Positions 43,022 through 52,725 are shown, numbered from the stretch's first letter. The stretch is DNA of 64,000 nucleotides from Actinoplanes teichomyceticus ATCC 31121 (GCF_003711105.1 NZ_CP023865.1:3125001-3189000), one strand, 5' to 3'. A program made the numbers and translations. Notes: a model not told the origin generated them from the sequence alone.

Positions 43022-43807
43022 TCAGCGCCCGAGCACCGCCCGCCAGTGCCGCTGCCGCTCGGCGGCGCCGGTCAGCACGCAGTCGCCGCAGGTGCCGCCG
43101 CCCGGGATGCGGTAGTAGAGGCAGCAGTTGCGGCGGACCAGGAACCAGCGCTCCCGCCCCGGATCGGGCCGGACCAGGTCGGCGCTCGCGTGCAGCGGCG
43201 CGCGCCGCAGGAGCGCCTCGACGATCTGTGCGCTGCGGGCGGCGTGCTCCGGCAGATTGTCGGCGATCATGCCGGCGGCGCCGCCCAGCGCGGACGCCAC
43301 GTTGCCCCACAGCACCCGCGGCGACACCGCGAACCGGCTGCCGAACGCCTCGAGCAGCGGCTGCACCAGCGGAATCGTCGCGGCGTCGATGAGCCGTTCG
43401 GCGACCACCTCGGCCGGCAGGCCGGCGCACCGGATCGCGGTCAGCTCGCCGAACGCGATCGGGACCGGGCCGGCCGGCGCGGGCCGCCACCACAGCCGGT
43501 CACCGCCGGGCAGCGGCAGCGCGCCCCCGGCGGTCGCCGCGGCCAGCAGCGGGGACAGCAGCCGGGAGGCCAGCCCCAGGAAGGTGATCGAGGCGGACTC
43601 CCGCACGCCGATGGCGTCGTGGTCGAGACCGGACATCCGGACCAGGGTGTCCCGCGCCGTGGCGACCCGCTCGGCGATCGCCGGCTCGTCCCACAGCTGC
43701 GGCAGCGGCCGCCAGGCCGGGTCGCCGTCCCACGGCTGCCAGGCGAAGTACGGCCCGAGCCGCCCGGCGGCGCGCAACGCGTCCGCGGCGTTCACCGTGG
43801 GCTCCAC
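43022..43807 (-). CDS. FhuF-like ferric iron reductase, [2Fe-2S] domain
   Basis: 261 aa from GTG 43807, chosen because GGAGGAG lies 6 nt upstream. The C-terminal RNCCLYYRIPGGGTCGDCVL (about 228-247) is the FhuF CC-x10-CxxC [2Fe-2S] motif; the N-terminal 200 residues are an IucA/IucC- or FhuF-like helical domain. The family reduces ferric siderophores in the cytoplasm to release iron. No siderophore or iron-box (IdeR/DtxR) sequence was recognised next to it. Its promoter region contains a 31-bp inverted repeat pair. Confidence 0.78.
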   Translation of the reverse strand: MEPTVNAADALRAAGRLGPYFAWQPWDGDPAWRPLPQLWDEPAIAERVATARDTLVRMSGLDHDAIGVRESASITFLGLASRLLSPLLAAATAGGALPLPGGDRLWWRPAPAGPVPIAFGELTAIRCAGLPAEVVAERLIDAATIPLVQPLLEAFGSRFAVSPRVLWGNVASALGGAAGMIADNLPEHAARSAQIVEALLRRAPLHASADLVRPDPGRERWFLVRRNCCLYYRIPGGGTCGDCVLTGAAERQRHWRAVLGR

Positions 43808-43859
43808 CCCGGACTCCTCCGCACACACGACCGTCGACACCTCCAGGCGAACCCTATCG

Positions 43860-43890
43860 GGTACGACCTCGTGGCCCCGCCCGCAGGCCG
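43860..43890 (+). repeat. 31-bp inverted repeat, left arm
   Basis: ggtacgacctcgtggccccg and the next 11 bases (cccgcaggccg). Exact reverse complement of 44028-44058. A related third copy is at 9689-9716. Lies 53 bp upstream of the FhuF-like start. Confidence 0.85.
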
Positions 43891-44027
43891 CAGCCGAGCC
43901 CCGGGACGGTCCCGCGCGGGAGCGGCGGTGCGCGCGGTCGCGGCCGCGCGCCACGGCCCGCGCCGGCCACCGCGTTGCGGTCCGGTGGGCGGCGGGCGTC
44001 GCGCGGGACAGGCCGGGGCCCGGCCTC

Positions 44028-44058
44028 CGGCCTGCGGGCGGGGCCACGAGGTCGTACC
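44028..44058 (-). repeat. 31-bp inverted repeat, right arm
   Basis: Perfect inverted copy of 43860-43890, separated from it by 137 bp of very GC-rich DNA. It ends 57 bp before the PPOX gene start. The pair with the enclosed segment (199 bp total) resembles a MITE or a REP/BIME-like element between two divergent genes. Confidence 0.85.
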
Positions 44059-44114
44059 GGGAAGGGGTGTGCGATGCTCGGCGGGGCGGAGCGCGCGCGG
44101 GTTAATGTGGATCA

Positions 44115-44543
44115 ATGACTTCCGCATCCGCAGCGCTGCCCGGCGAGCTCCGCGACCTGATCGGGGCCGGTCCGCTGGCGCATCTGACCACCATCAACAG
44201 CGACGGCAGCCCGCAGGTCTCGGTGATCTGGATCGGACTGGACGGTGACGAGCTGGTGAGCGGCCACCTGGGCTGGTACGCCAAGTTGCGCAACATCGAA
44301 CGGGACCCGCGGGTGGTGCTGTCCTTCGACGCTCCGCGCACGCCCGGGGTGGTGATGGCCGAGCATGTCATCCTGCGGGCCACCGCCTCGATCGAGCCGA
44401 GCGACGACACCTGGGATCTGCTGAACCGCCTGCACAAGGTGTATGTGGACGCGTCCGGTGAGTTCCCGGCGCCGCGCAAGCCCGGCTGGATCGTCCGCTA
44501 CCGCGTCGAGCGCATCGGTGGTGTCGGCCCCTGGGCGTCCTGA
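44115..44543 (+). CDS. PPOX-class, probably F420-dependent, oxidoreductase
   Basis: 142 aa, pyridoxamine-5'-phosphate-oxidase-like split barrel. GPLAHLTTINSDGSPQVSVIWIGLDGDELVSG (about 18-49, read in pieces) is the signature of the Rv1155-like group that binds F420 rather than FMN; RNIERDPRVVLSFD follows. Actinomycete members reduce varied substrates or act as F420-biliverdin reductases. Assignment to F420 is by subgroup pattern only. No operon partner. Confidence 0.86.
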   Translation: MTSASAALPGELRDLIGAGPLAHLTTINSDGSPQVSVIWIGLDGDELVSGHLGWYAKLRNIERDPRVVLSFDAPRTPGVVMAEHVILRATASIEPSDDTWDLLNRLHKVYVDASGEFPAPRKPGWIVRYRVERIGGVGPWAS

Positions 44544-44584
44544 CCGCTTCCCGCGCCGGGCGGCCTCGGCGATCCGGCGGGGGA

Positions 44585-44657
44585 GCGCGGGCCGGCGTCG
44601 GACGCGGGGCGCGGGCCGGCGTCGGGCGCGGGGCGCGGGCCGGCGTCGGGCGCGGAC
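44585..44657. repeat. 24-bp tandem repeat, three units
   Basis: cgggccggcgtcgggcgcgg-type units start at 44588, 44612 and 44636, between the convergent stops of the PPOX gene and the TSUP permease gene. Confidence 0.85.
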
Positions 44658-44677
44658 GTGGCGCGCGGGCGGTTGGG

Positions 44678-45448
44678 TCAGCCGGCCGTCGCCAGGTAGA
44701 ACACCGCGATCAGCACGGCCAGGACGCCCAGCAGCAGGCGCAGTCCGGTCTCGGGCAGGTGGCGCTGCAGCCGCGCGCCGAGGTAGCCGCCGACGAGCCC
44801 ACCCGCCCCGCACAGCAGGCCGACCGTCCACTGCGGCGCGATGTCGCCGGCGGTGGCCAGGGCGAGCACGCCGTAGGCGCCGGCGCCGACGACGGAGGTG
44901 ACGAAGGTGGCGGCCAGCGCGGCCGGCGCGATCCGGGTCATCGGGGTGCCCCGGCCGGCCAGGACCGGGCCCAGGATGGAGCCGCCGCCGATGCCGTAGA
45001 CGCCGCCGACGGCGCCGGTGGCCAGGCTCAGCGCCAGGATCGTGCGCCGCGACAGCGGCGGCCGGTCGGGCCGGCCGGGACGCAGCGCGCGGACGCAGAG
45101 CCAGCCGCCCAGCGGCAGCAGGATCGCGGCCGCGACGAGCCGGAACACCCGCGGCCCCGGGATGGCGAAGACCCGGATCAGCGCCCCGGCGAGCACACCG
45201 GGCACGGTGCCGGCGATCAGCAGCCGGGCCAGCGACCCGGTGAGCTGGCCACCGCGGCGGTAGCGCAGCAGCGCGCCGGGGCCGGCGACGACGTTGAACA
45301 GCAGGTTGGTCGGGGTGACCGCCGGGTTCGGCACGTGCAGGACGCTGAGCTGGACGGGCAGCAGGAACACCGCTCCGGACACGCCGACCGGCGAGGTGAC
45401 GGTCGAGATGAGGAGCCCGGCGCCGAAGGCGGTCAGCCAGGTCTGCAT
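44678..45448 (-). CDS. TSUP-family (TauE/SafE) membrane permease
   Basis: 256 aa with about eight predicted membrane helices. The N-terminal TSPVGVSGAVFLLPVQL and the repeat-half motif GGVYGIGGGSILGPVL are the TSUP signatures. These proteins export sulfite, sulfoacetate or related organosulfur anions. Cargo unknown here; no sulfur-metabolism gene is adjacent. ATG 45448 starts MQTWLTAFGAGLL directly in the first helix. Confidence 0.88.
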   Translation of the reverse strand: MQTWLTAFGAGLLISTVTSPVGVSGAVFLLPVQLSVLHVPNPAVTPTNLLFNVVAGPGALLRYRRGGQLTGSLARLLIAGTVPGVLAGALIRVFAIPGPRVFRLVAAAILLPLGGWLCVRALRPGRPDRPPLSRRTILALSLATGAVGGVYGIGGGSILGPVLAGRGTPMTRIAPAALAATFVTSVVGAGAYGVLALATAGDIAPQWTVGLLCGAGGLVGGYLGARLQRHLPETGLRLLLGVLAVLIAVFYLATAG

Positions 45449-45532
45449 GACCGGACAACCTACGGGACCGGCCGGCGCGGCGGCTGCCCGGCCTGGTGTT
45501 CGGCGGCGGCGGCAACCGCGCGACGCGCCCGC

Positions 45533-45623
45533 CGCGGGTGCGGTCCGTGCCGCGGGTGGGCTCCATGCCGCGGGTGCGTTCCGTGCGGCGGGTGCGTTCC
45601 GTGCCGCGGGTGCGTTTTCGTGC
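45533..45623. repeat. 18-bp tandem repeat, five units
   Basis: cgcgggtgcgttccgtgc starts at 45533, 45551, 45569, 45587 and 45605. It sits just downstream of the stop of the leftward SDR gene (45643). Confidence 0.85.
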
Positions 45624-45642
45624 CGGGGGTCGGCTCCGGGTC

Positions 45643-46314
45643 TCAGCCGGCCAGCCCGGCCTTGACGGCGCGGGTGACGTCGTCGGCGAGGATCTCCGGC
45701 ACGCCGGCCGCGACGCCGTCCAGGGCGAGCCGCGCCACCACGGCCGGATCGATCTTCTGCTCGTCCGCGACGGCGGCCGCCATGTCGGTGTCCATGTAAC
45801 CCACGTGCAGGGCGGACACCGTGATGCCGCGTGGCGCGAGCTGCTCGCGTACCGCGTCGGTGAGTGCCCAGGCGGCGGCCTTGGCCGCGGTGTACGCCCC
45901 CAGCGCGCCCGGGTGGTACCAGGAGAGCACCGAGAGCACGTTGAGGATCGCGCCGCCGCCGTTGCCCTCGATCACCGGTGCGAACGCGCGGGTGGTGGTC
46001 AGTGTGCCGAAGTAGTGGGTCTCCATCTCCAGCCGGATCAGCTCCAGGTCGCCGCCGATGAGTGGCTGCCCGGTGCCGGAGCCGGCGTTGTTGATCAGGA
46101 GGGTGACGTCCGGCGCGGCCTGGACCGCGCGTTCCACCGAGGCCGGATCGGTGACGTCGACGCGCACCGCGATGGCGCCGGGCAGGTCCACCGAGTCCGG
46201 GTTGCGGGCGCCGGCGTACACCTTCGCGCCGCGCTCGAGCAGCTGGGCGGCGAAGTGGCGGCCGAGGCCGCGGTTGGCGCCGGTGACGAGGACTACCGCG
46301 TGATCGAGTTCCAT
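45643..46314 (-). CDS. Short-chain dehydrogenase/reductase
   Basis: 223 aa classical SDR. Cofactor motif TGANRGLGRHFAAQL (TGxxxGxG) at about 11-25, NNAG near 81, Ser in LSVLSW and catalytic YTAAK (about 152-156). No Asp at the end of the second strand beyond ARNPD, so NADP preference is likely but not certain. Substrate unknown. Divergently arranged? No: it shares the strand with the LysR gene at 46372 but has its own gap of 57 bp, so co-transcription is possible. Confidence 0.9.
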   Translation of the reverse strand: MELDHAVVLVTGANRGLGRHFAAQLLERGAKVYAGARNPDSVDLPGAIAVRVDVTDPASVERAVQAAPDVTLLINNAGSGTGQPLIGGDLELIRLEMETHYFGTLTTTRAFAPVIEGNGGGAILNVLSVLSWYHPGALGAYTAAKAAAWALTDAVREQLAPRGITVSALHVGYMDTDMAAAVADEQKIDPAVVARLALDGVAAGVPEILADDVTRAVKAGLAG

Positions 46315-46371
46315 GGGTTTAGATTACGCTCATAATCCAAAACCGCGACGGTGATAGATGACACACGTAAT

Positions 46372-47292
46372 CTAAGAGGGTGTCAGTGCCGCGGCTCGTT
46401 CCCGCACCGCGGCCCGGAACGCGGCCAGCGCCGGCGCCTGCGGCCCCTGCCGGGTCACCACGACCAGCCGGCGCCCCACACGCGCCTCGGCGACGTCCCG
46501 CACCGCCAGCGCCGGATCGGCGCCGGGCAGCGACAGGCACGGCAGCAGCGCGACGGCGCCCGTGCTGCGTACCAGCTCCAGCTGCACCTCGGCGTCGTAG
46601 GCCAGATGCCGAAGGTCCGGTTCGTAACCGCCGAGAGCGCGGCAGGTGCCGACGACCATGGCGTGGTGGCCGGTGCCCTCGCTGGAGGCCGCCCACACCG
46701 CGGCGCGCAGCCCGGCGATCGGCACCGGGCCGCCGTCTTCGGCCAGCGGGTGCGCCGCCGGCAGCACCAGCCGCAGCGGCTCCCGGAACACCACCTCGAA
46801 GACCAGCCCGTCCGGGCGGGGGCGGGGGTGGCCGTCGTACTCGTCGCTGACGATCAGGTCGACCGCGCCGAGCCGCAGCTCCGGCAGCGCCTGCTCGAGT
46901 TCCAGCTCGCGCACCTCGACGCGTACCCGGGGGTGCTCGGCCAGCATCCGCGCCACGGCCGGCACCAGCAGGCGGCGGGCCGCCGACTGCAGGCCACCCA
47001 CCCGTACCGTGCCGCGCACCTCGTCGTGCAGCGCGGCCAGATCGGCGCTCGCCGCCTCGGCGGTGGCCAGCAGCACGCGGGCGTGTCCGGCCAGCAGCGC
47101 CCCGGCGTCGGTCAGCCGGACCCCGCGGCCGGCCCTCTCGAACAGCCGGGCGCCGGCCTCCCGCTCCAGCACCGCCAGCTGCTGCGACACCGCGGACGGG
47201 CTGTAGCCGAGCGCGGCGGCGACCGCGCCCAGCGTGCCGCGCTCCTGGAGCTCGCGGAGGAACCGCAGCCGCCGCAGATCGAACTCCACCAT
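46372..47292 (-). CDS. LysR-family transcriptional regulator
   Basis: 306 aa; ATG 47292 preceded by AGGATTTGTGC. HTH at about 17-40 (GTLGAVAAALGYSPSAVSQQLAVLE), then linker helix and a periplasmic-binding-like effector domain (about 90-295). Divergent from the EamA transporter 74 bp away, the classical arrangement for LysR control of an exporter. The effector is unknown. Confidence 0.92.
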   Translation of the reverse strand: MVEFDLRRLRFLRELQERGTLGAVAAALGYSPSAVSQQLAVLEREAGARLFERAGRGVRLTDAGALLAGHARVLLATAEAASADLAALHDEVRGTVRVGGLQSAARRLLVPAVARMLAEHPRVRVEVRELELEQALPELRLGAVDLIVSDEYDGHPRPRPDGLVFEVVFREPLRLVLPAAHPLAEDGGPVPIAGLRAAVWAASSEGTGHHAMVVGTCRALGGYEPDLRHLAYDAEVQLELVRSTGAVALLPCLSLPGADPALAVRDVAEARVGRRLVVVTRQGPQAPALAAFRAAVRERAAALTPS

Positions 47293-47366
47293 GCACAAAT
47301 CCTAATGAATCCCGTCCACAAATCGTCACTGGACGTGAACGGTCCGGCGCTCGATGCTCTTGTCGT

Positions 47367-48317
47367 ATGGGACCACTGCTCTGCCTGCTGTCCGCGGCCG
47401 CCTTCGGCGCGATGGCCGTCTTCGGCAAACTCGCCTTCCAGGCCGGGGTCACCCCCGGCACGCTGCTGCTGGTGCGCTTCACCCTGGCCGCGGCGATCCT
47501 CGCCGCGTTCCACCGGGCCCGGCCCGGCGCCACCGGCCGCATCCCGGCCCGCACCGTGGCCACCGCGCTGGGTCTGGGCGTCTTCGGGTACGCCGTGCAG
47601 GCCGGTCTCTACTTCGCCGCCCTGCGCCGGATGGACGCCTCGCTGCTCGCGCTGATCTTCTACGTCTACCCGCTGCTGGTGACCGTGGCCGCCGTGCTGC
47701 TCGGCCGGGACCGGCTGACCCCGCGGCGGCGGGCCGCGCTGGCCGCCGCCTCCGGCGGGACGCTGCTGGTCCTGCTCGGCGCCGGCGAACTGGACTTCGA
47801 CGTGGTCGGCGCGCTGATGGCGTTCGGCTGCGCGCTGACCTACACGGGGTACATCCTGGTCTCCGACACGGTCGTGCACCGGGTGCCCCCGGTGCTGCTG
47901 TCCGCGCTGGTGATGGCCGGGGCGGCGGCCGGGCAGGCGGTCTACGCCCCACTGGCCGGACAGGTGGATCTCGGCTTCCGCCCGGCGGGGTGGTTCTGGC
48001 TGGCGTGCATCGTGATGGTGTCCACCGTGCTCGCGATGTTCACCTTCCTGGCCGGCCTGCGGCGTACCGGGCCGTCGGTCGCGGCGATCCTGTCCACCTT
48101 CGAGCCGGTGGTCACCGCCGCCCTGGCCGCGGTGGTCCTGCGCGAGTCGCTGACCCCGCTGCAGTACGCCGGCGCGGTGCTCGTGCTCTGCTCCGCCGTC
48201 GTGCTGCAACTGCGGTCGGCGAGCTCGGCCCCGGCCGGGAGCACGACCGGGACAAGCTGGTGGCGGCCGGCGACGGGCAGCCGGCGCCGCGCTTCGACGA
48301 CCGCTACCCGGCGCTGA
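47367..48317 (+). CDS. EamA/DMT-family transporter
   Basis: 316 aa, ten predicted membrane helices in two EamA halves (GAMAVFGKLAFQAGVTPGTL in the first, ALTYTGYILVSDTVV and STFEPVVTAALAAVVLRESL in the second). Drug/metabolite exporters of amino acids or metabolites. The last 35 residues are a polar, Ser/Thr/Arg-rich tail after the final helix, unusual for the family. Likely controlled by the divergent LysR. Confidence 0.9.
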   Translation: MGPLLCLLSAAAFGAMAVFGKLAFQAGVTPGTLLLVRFTLAAAILAAFHRARPGATGRIPARTVATALGLGVFGYAVQAGLYFAALRRMDASLLALIFYVYPLLVTVAAVLLGRDRLTPRRRAALAAASGGTLLVLLGAGELDFDVVGALMAFGCALTYTGYILVSDTVVHRVPPVLLSALVMAGAAAGQAVYAPLAGQVDLGFRPAGWFWLACIVMVSTVLAMFTFLAGLRRTGPSVAAILSTFEPVVTAALAAVVLRESLTPLQYAGAVLVLCSAVVLQLRSASSAPAGSTTGTSWWRPATGSRRRASTTATRR

Positions 48318-48332
48318 GGTCCCGCCACGGCG

Positions 48333-48363
48333 CGCTGAGCGACGCCGCTGACCGGGCTCAGCG
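48333..48363. terminator. Hairpin after EamA gene
   Basis: CGCTGAGC (48333-48340) and GCTCAGCG (48356-48363), a perfect 8-bp stem with a 15-nt loop, shortly after the EamA stop. Confidence 0.4.
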
Positions 48364-48399
48364 TCCGGGTCGGGTGGCCGGCGTTGGGCGCCGGCGGCC

Positions 48400-48705
48400 C
48401 GCTTCGTCACCGCGCCGTACGCCGTCCACGCCGCGATGAAGGGCGCCGTCGAGGTGCTGGCCCGGTACGGGGCCGCGGAGCTCGGCGCCCGGGGCATCAC
48501 CGTCACCACCATCGCCCCCGGACCGGTCGCCACCGACGTCGCCGGCGGCCACGTCCGCGACGACCAGGAGGTCCGGCGGGTGATGAGCGGCCTGACGGCG
48601 TTCGGCCGGACCGCCACCGCCGCCGACCTCGGTCCGCTCGTCGCGCGCTGCGGGGCGAGCGCACCGGCCGGCGCATCGAAGCCAGCGGTGGCTTCCGGCT
48701 CCGAG
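48400..48705 (+). pseudogene. 3' remnant of a short-chain dehydrogenase gene
   Basis: The frame reads RFVTAPYAVHAAMKGAVEVL, then RGITVTTIAPGPVATDVAGG and SGLTAFGRTATAADLGPLVA, the second half of an SDR. The catalytic YxxxK is HAAMK (Tyr lost), the N-terminal nucleotide-binding half is absent, and the typical ending ERTGRRIEASGGFRL appears only after a frameshift near 48640. Truncated, frameshifted and active-site-mutated: a pseudogene. Confidence 0.75.
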
Positions 48706-48743
48706 ACGGCCACAGCCGGCCGGTCGGCGGGGCGGGACGGGGC

Positions 48744-50744
48744 TCAGCCGGCCTGCGCCAGCAGTTCGCGGCAGCGGGCCAGGAGCCGCTCGTCCCGGTC
48801 GATCTCCGGCGCCGGCAGCCCGTGACGGCCGCCGTTGTGGCGCAGCGCCGTGCCCAGCTCCGCCCGTGCGTACCGGCCCGCGTACCGGGCGTCGCCGGTC
48901 TCCACCCACAGCCGGGCGATCCGAGGGCGCAGCCGCGGCGCCGACTCCCAGACCGGGCCCAGCGTGCGGGCCGCGTTCCGGTCCGCGGTGATCCGCCACA
49001 GCGCGCCGGCGATGGCGACCACCACCGCGGCGTCGGTCCGGCCCCGCATCCGCGCCGCCAGGTGCCGGGACCGGCCGGCGACCCGCACGCCCAGCCGGCC
49101 CAGCCCGTCGATGGCGGCCACGGCGTGCTCGACGCCGGTGTAGCGCGGATCGAAGTACCGGTCGTAGACCGCCGCGGCGGCCTCCGCGTCCCCGGCGACC
49201 TGCCAGATCGCGTCGGCCGCGGCCAGCTCCAGGTCCGGGTCGCCGCCGGTCAGGGCGGCGCGGATGGCCGGCGCGCGGCCGGCGGCCGCGCGCCCCGCCC
49301 GGGCCAGCAGCCGCAGCGTGGTCACGTCGATCGGCTCCCGCACCAGGTGGTCGGCCGCCTCGTCCGGGGCGACCGCGGTCAGCGCGTGCAGCAGGCCCGC
49401 ACGCTGTGCCTCGTGTCCGGCGGGCAGGGCGCGCAGCCGCCGCCGCAGCGTGCGGCTCAGGCCGTGGGCGCGCACGCCGTACCCGGCGATGCGCTGGTGC
49501 AGGCCGGCCGTGTCCGGCGCCTCGTCCAGCAGCCGGTGCAGCACCGGCAGGACACGCTCGTCGCGCAGCGCGGACAGCAGGTGCACCGCCGGGCCGAGCA
49601 CCGGCCCCGGCGTGCCCTCGGCGATCCAGGTCACCGGACCGTCGTGCGGGCGGATCCGCCGCTGCACCCGGGGCAGAGCGGCCCACACCGCGTCGGCGGC
49701 CGGCCGGGCCAGCTCACCGATGCCGTGCAACAGCCGTAGCGCCGCCGCCCGCACCTGCGGGTCCGTGTCGTGCAGCAGCGCGGCGGCCCGTGTCACCAGC
49801 GCGGTGTACCGGCCGCGCAGCCGCTGCGCCAGCGCCAGCGCCTGGTGCAGCCCGTCGTGCCGGGCGTCGCGGGCGTCCAGGTCCAGCATCCGTTCCAGCA
49901 GGTCCAGCTGGGCGTCCACGTCGTTGCGGTAGGCCGCCCGCACCGCGCTCACCACCTGCGGGTATCCGGGCGTCCACTGCCGCGCCGCCATCCGCTGCCC
50001 GCTGCGCAGCGGCGCGATCACGTCGTCCACCGGCTCCGGCTCGCGGTTCAACCCCTCCCGGTACGCGGCCAGCACCGTGTCCCGGGCCGTCTCCACGTCG
50101 AACGGCGGCGGGTCGGCCAGCGCCATCAGCTCGGTCAGCGCGGTGATGCGGACCCGCAGGTCGGCGTCGCTGTCGGCGACCCACGCCAGCCACCGTTTGG
50201 TCGGCTGGTAGCCGCTGCCGACCGCCCCGGTCAGCACGCTGCTGCACAGCAGGGTCACCCGTACCGCCGGGTCCGGCTCGTCGACGTACCGCTGCCGGAG
50301 CAGGCCGGGCAGCGCCGGCGTCAGGCGGGCGACGGCGCGCACGGTGTAGGCGGCGGCCTCCCGTACCCGCGGATCGGTGTCGGTCAGCAGCCCGGTCAGC
50401 CCGGCGTACCCGGCCAGCACCCGCTTGGCCCGCAGCGTCTGCCCGGACATCTGCCACGTCCGGTCCGCGCCGGCCAGGTCACCGGCCAGCCGCAGCAGCC
50501 GCTCCCGGTCCGGCCGCGCCGGGTCGGCGACCAGGCCCAGCAGCACCGGCAGGGCCGCCACCACCCACGGCCGGACGTCCGCGCCGTCCGGCGCCAGCCG
50601 GTACAGCTGTCCGATTGCGGTGCTGCCGGCGGCCGCGTCGCCGCCGGCGAGACCGGACAGGAGCCGGCGTACGGCCGGGCCGTGCTCCAGCGACGACCAG
50701 TCGGCATCGTGCGCGGCGGCGAGCGGCGCCTCGGTCTCCGTCAT
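48744..50744 (-). CDS. HEAT-repeat protein
   Basis: 666 aa of Ala/Leu/Arg-rich paired helices with recurring patterns such as DPRVREAAAYTVRAVARL and DPQVRAAALRLLHGIGEL, typical of PBS-lyase-type HEAT repeats running the length of the protein. No signal peptide, membrane segment or catalytic motif seen. ATG at 50756 is an alternative start. Scaffold or binding protein of unknown partner; a divergent SDR remnant lies downstream. Confidence 0.8.
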   Translation of the reverse strand: MTETEAPLAAAHDADWSSLEHGPAVRRLLSGLAGGDAAAGSTAIGQLYRLAPDGADVRPWVVAALPVLLGLVADPARPDRERLLRLAGDLAGADRTWQMSGQTLRAKRVLAGYAGLTGLLTDTDPRVREAAAYTVRAVARLTPALPGLLRQRYVDEPDPAVRVTLLCSSVLTGAVGSGYQPTKRWLAWVADSDADLRVRITALTELMALADPPPFDVETARDTVLAAYREGLNREPEPVDDVIAPLRSGQRMAARQWTPGYPQVVSAVRAAYRNDVDAQLDLLERMLDLDARDARHDGLHQALALAQRLRGRYTALVTRAAALLHDTDPQVRAAALRLLHGIGELARPAADAVWAALPRVQRRIRPHDGPVTWIAEGTPGPVLGPAVHLLSALRDERVLPVLHRLLDEAPDTAGLHQRIAGYGVRAHGLSRTLRRRLRALPAGHEAQRAGLLHALTAVAPDEAADHLVREPIDVTTLRLLARAGRAAAGRAPAIRAALTGGDPDLELAAADAIWQVAGDAEAAAAVYDRYFDPRYTGVEHAVAAIDGLGRLGVRVAGRSRHLAARMRGRTDAAVVVAIAGALWRITADRNAARTLGPVWESAPRLRPRIARLWVETGDARYAGRYARAELGTALRHNGGRHGLPAPEIDRDERLLARCRELLAQAG

Positions 50745-50893
50745 GCCGTAGATCATGGATGCCCGGGCCGCCGCCGGCCACCGGGGGACCACCCGGTCCA
50801 GCGCATCGGCCACCCGATCGGGCGGGTTCGCCGGCGCCGGGGCGGTACCGGGCTTGTGTCCCGGTACCGCCGGGTGCTCAGCTGTGTTCGACG

Positions 50894-52516
50894 TCAGCTG
50901 TGCTCGACGGCGGCCTGCTGCACCGGCAGGGCGGCCACGTACCGTCGCATGAAGGCGTCGAAGCCGGCGACGTCGGCCGGGTCCGGGTCGACGGTGTCCA
51001 GCTGGGCGCCGGCGAACACCGAGGTGTTCAGGAAGTCGTCCAGGCTCTGGCCGGGGGTGCGGGTGCGGTGGAAGGCGGCGAGCACCGCGATGCCCCACGC
51101 GCCGCCCTCGGCGGCGAGGTTCCCGACCGAGACCGGGGTGTCGATGGCGGCGGCCAGCAGGCGCTGGGCCACCCCCTCGGTCTTGAACAGGCCGCCGTGC
51201 GCGAACATCCGGTCCAGCCGGACCGACTCGGCCTTCTGCAGCACGTCCATGCCGATCCGCAGGGTGGCCAGCGCGGAGTACAGCTGGGTCCGCATGAACG
51301 TGGCCAGGTTGAGCGAGCTGCCCGGCTCGCGCAGGAACATCGGCCGGCCCTCGTGCAACCGGGTGATCGGCTCGCCGGACAGGTAGTTGAACGCCATCAG
51401 CCCGCCGCCGTCGGCAGCGCCGTCGAGCGCGGACCGGAACAGCGTCTCGAAGATGGTCGAGCTGTCCCGCTCCACCCCCAGCGCCGCGGCGAACTCGGCG
51501 AACAGCCCGGCCCACGAGTTCAGCTCGCTGGCGCCGTTGTTGCAGTGCACCATCGCGACCAGGTCCCCGGCCGGGGTGGTGACCAGGTCGATCTCCGGGT
51601 GCACCCGGCTCAGCTCGCCGTCGAGCACGATCATCGCGAAGATGCTGGTGCCCGCGCTGATGTTGCCGGTCCGCCGGGCGACCGAGTTGGTGGCCACCAT
51701 GCCGGTGCCGGCGTCGCCCTCCGGCGGGCACATCGCGACGCCGGGCTGCAGCACCCCGCTGGGGTCGAGCAGCCGTGCCCCGGCCTCGGTCAGGGTGCCG
51801 GCCGGCTCACCGGCGGGCAGGACGGCGGGCAGCAGGTCGGCCAGTTTCAGCGGCAGTCCGCGCCCGGCCACCAGGTCGTCGAACTGGCCCAGCATCCGGG
51901 TGTCGTAGCCGCCGGTGGCGATGTCGATGGGGAACATGCCGCTGGCGTCACCGGTGCCGAGCACCTGCCGGCCGGTCAGTTTCCAGTGCACGTAGCCGGC
52001 CAGGGTGGTCAGGTGGGCGAGCCGGCCCAGGTGTTCCTCGCCGTTGAGCACCGCCTGGTACAGGTGGGCGATGCTCCAGCGGTGCGGGATGTTGTAACCG
52101 AACAGCTCGCTGAGCTGCTCGGCGGCCTCGCCGGTGTTGGTGTTGCGCCAGGTGCGGAACGGGGTGAGCAGCTCGCCGTCGGCGTCGAAGGCGAGGTAGC
52201 CGTGCATCATCGCGGAGACGCCCAGGGCGCCGGTGGTCCGCAGCTCGGTCCCGTAACGCTGCTTCACGTCGGCGGCCAGCGCGGCGAAGCAGGCCTGCAG
52301 CCCGGACCAGACCGCCTCCAGCGAGTACGTCCAGGTCCGATCGACGAACTGGTTCTCCCAGTCGTGGCTGCCGACCGCGATCGCCGCGTGGTCGGGGCCG
52401 GTCAGCACGGCCTTGATCCGGGTCGAGCCCAACTCGATCCCGAGAGCGGTGCGGCCCTGGTCGATCACTTCGCGCATGTCGGCCGGCGGCCGTGCAACCG
52501 TGTCAGTCATCGTCAT
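50894..52516 (-). CDS. FGGY-family carbohydrate kinase (ribulokinase/xylulokinase-like)
   Basis: 540 aa; ATG 52516 has GAGG 6 nt upstream. [15 protein letters not shown] near 22-36 is the phosphate-1 motif, [21 protein letters not shown] follows, and the ATPase core includes [25 protein letters not shown] and [18 protein letters not shown]. Likely phosphorylates a pentulose such as L-ribulose. No araA/araD or sugar transporter accompanies it, so the pathway cannot be assigned. Confidence 0.87.
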   Translation of the reverse strand: MTMTDTVARPPADMREVIDQGRTALGIELGSTRIKAVLTGPDHAAIAVGSHDWENQFVDRTWTYSLEAVWSGLQACFAALAADVKQRYGTELRTTGALGVSAMMHGYLAFDADGELLTPFRTWRNTNTGEAAEQLSELFGYNIPHRWSIAHLYQAVLNGEEHLGRLAHLTTLAGYVHWKLTGRQVLGTGDASGMFPIDIATGGYDTRMLGQFDDLVAGRGLPLKLADLLPAVLPAGEPAGTLTEAGARLLDPSGVLQPGVAMCPPEGDAGTGMVATNSVARRTGNISAGTSIFAMIVLDGELSRVHPEIDLVTTPAGDLVAMVHCNNGASELNSWAGLFAEFAAALGVERDSSTIFETLFRSALDGAADGGGLMAFNYLSGEPITRLHEGRPMFLREPGSSLNLATFMRTQLYSALATLRIGMDVLQKAESVRLDRMFAHGGLFKTEGVAQRLLAAAIDTPVSVGNLAAEGGAWGIAVLAAFHRTRTPGQSLDDFLNTSVFAGAQLDTVDPDPADVAGFDAFMRRYVAALPVQQAAVEHS

Positions 52517-52725
52517 GTTGTACCTCAGCCGCGATGCGCGCCGAGCCCACCCCACGGCGGACGGGAAAAAGGTGCCCTAGCGCACCCGGAAGACCGATTC
52601 GCCGGGGGCCGCCGAGGTGCCTTCCGCCTCTGGCGGCCACCCCTCGACGGCACCCTCCGGCTCATCGCCGCGCCGGGGCCGGTCCGTCCCGATGACGGCG
52701 GGCCCGGCCGCGGCGGGGCGGGGGC

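Noticed and set aside
43858..44058. Iron-responsive box at the FhuF-like promoter
   Set aside because: The inverted repeat is too GC-rich and does not resemble the AT-rich IdeR/DtxR consensus.
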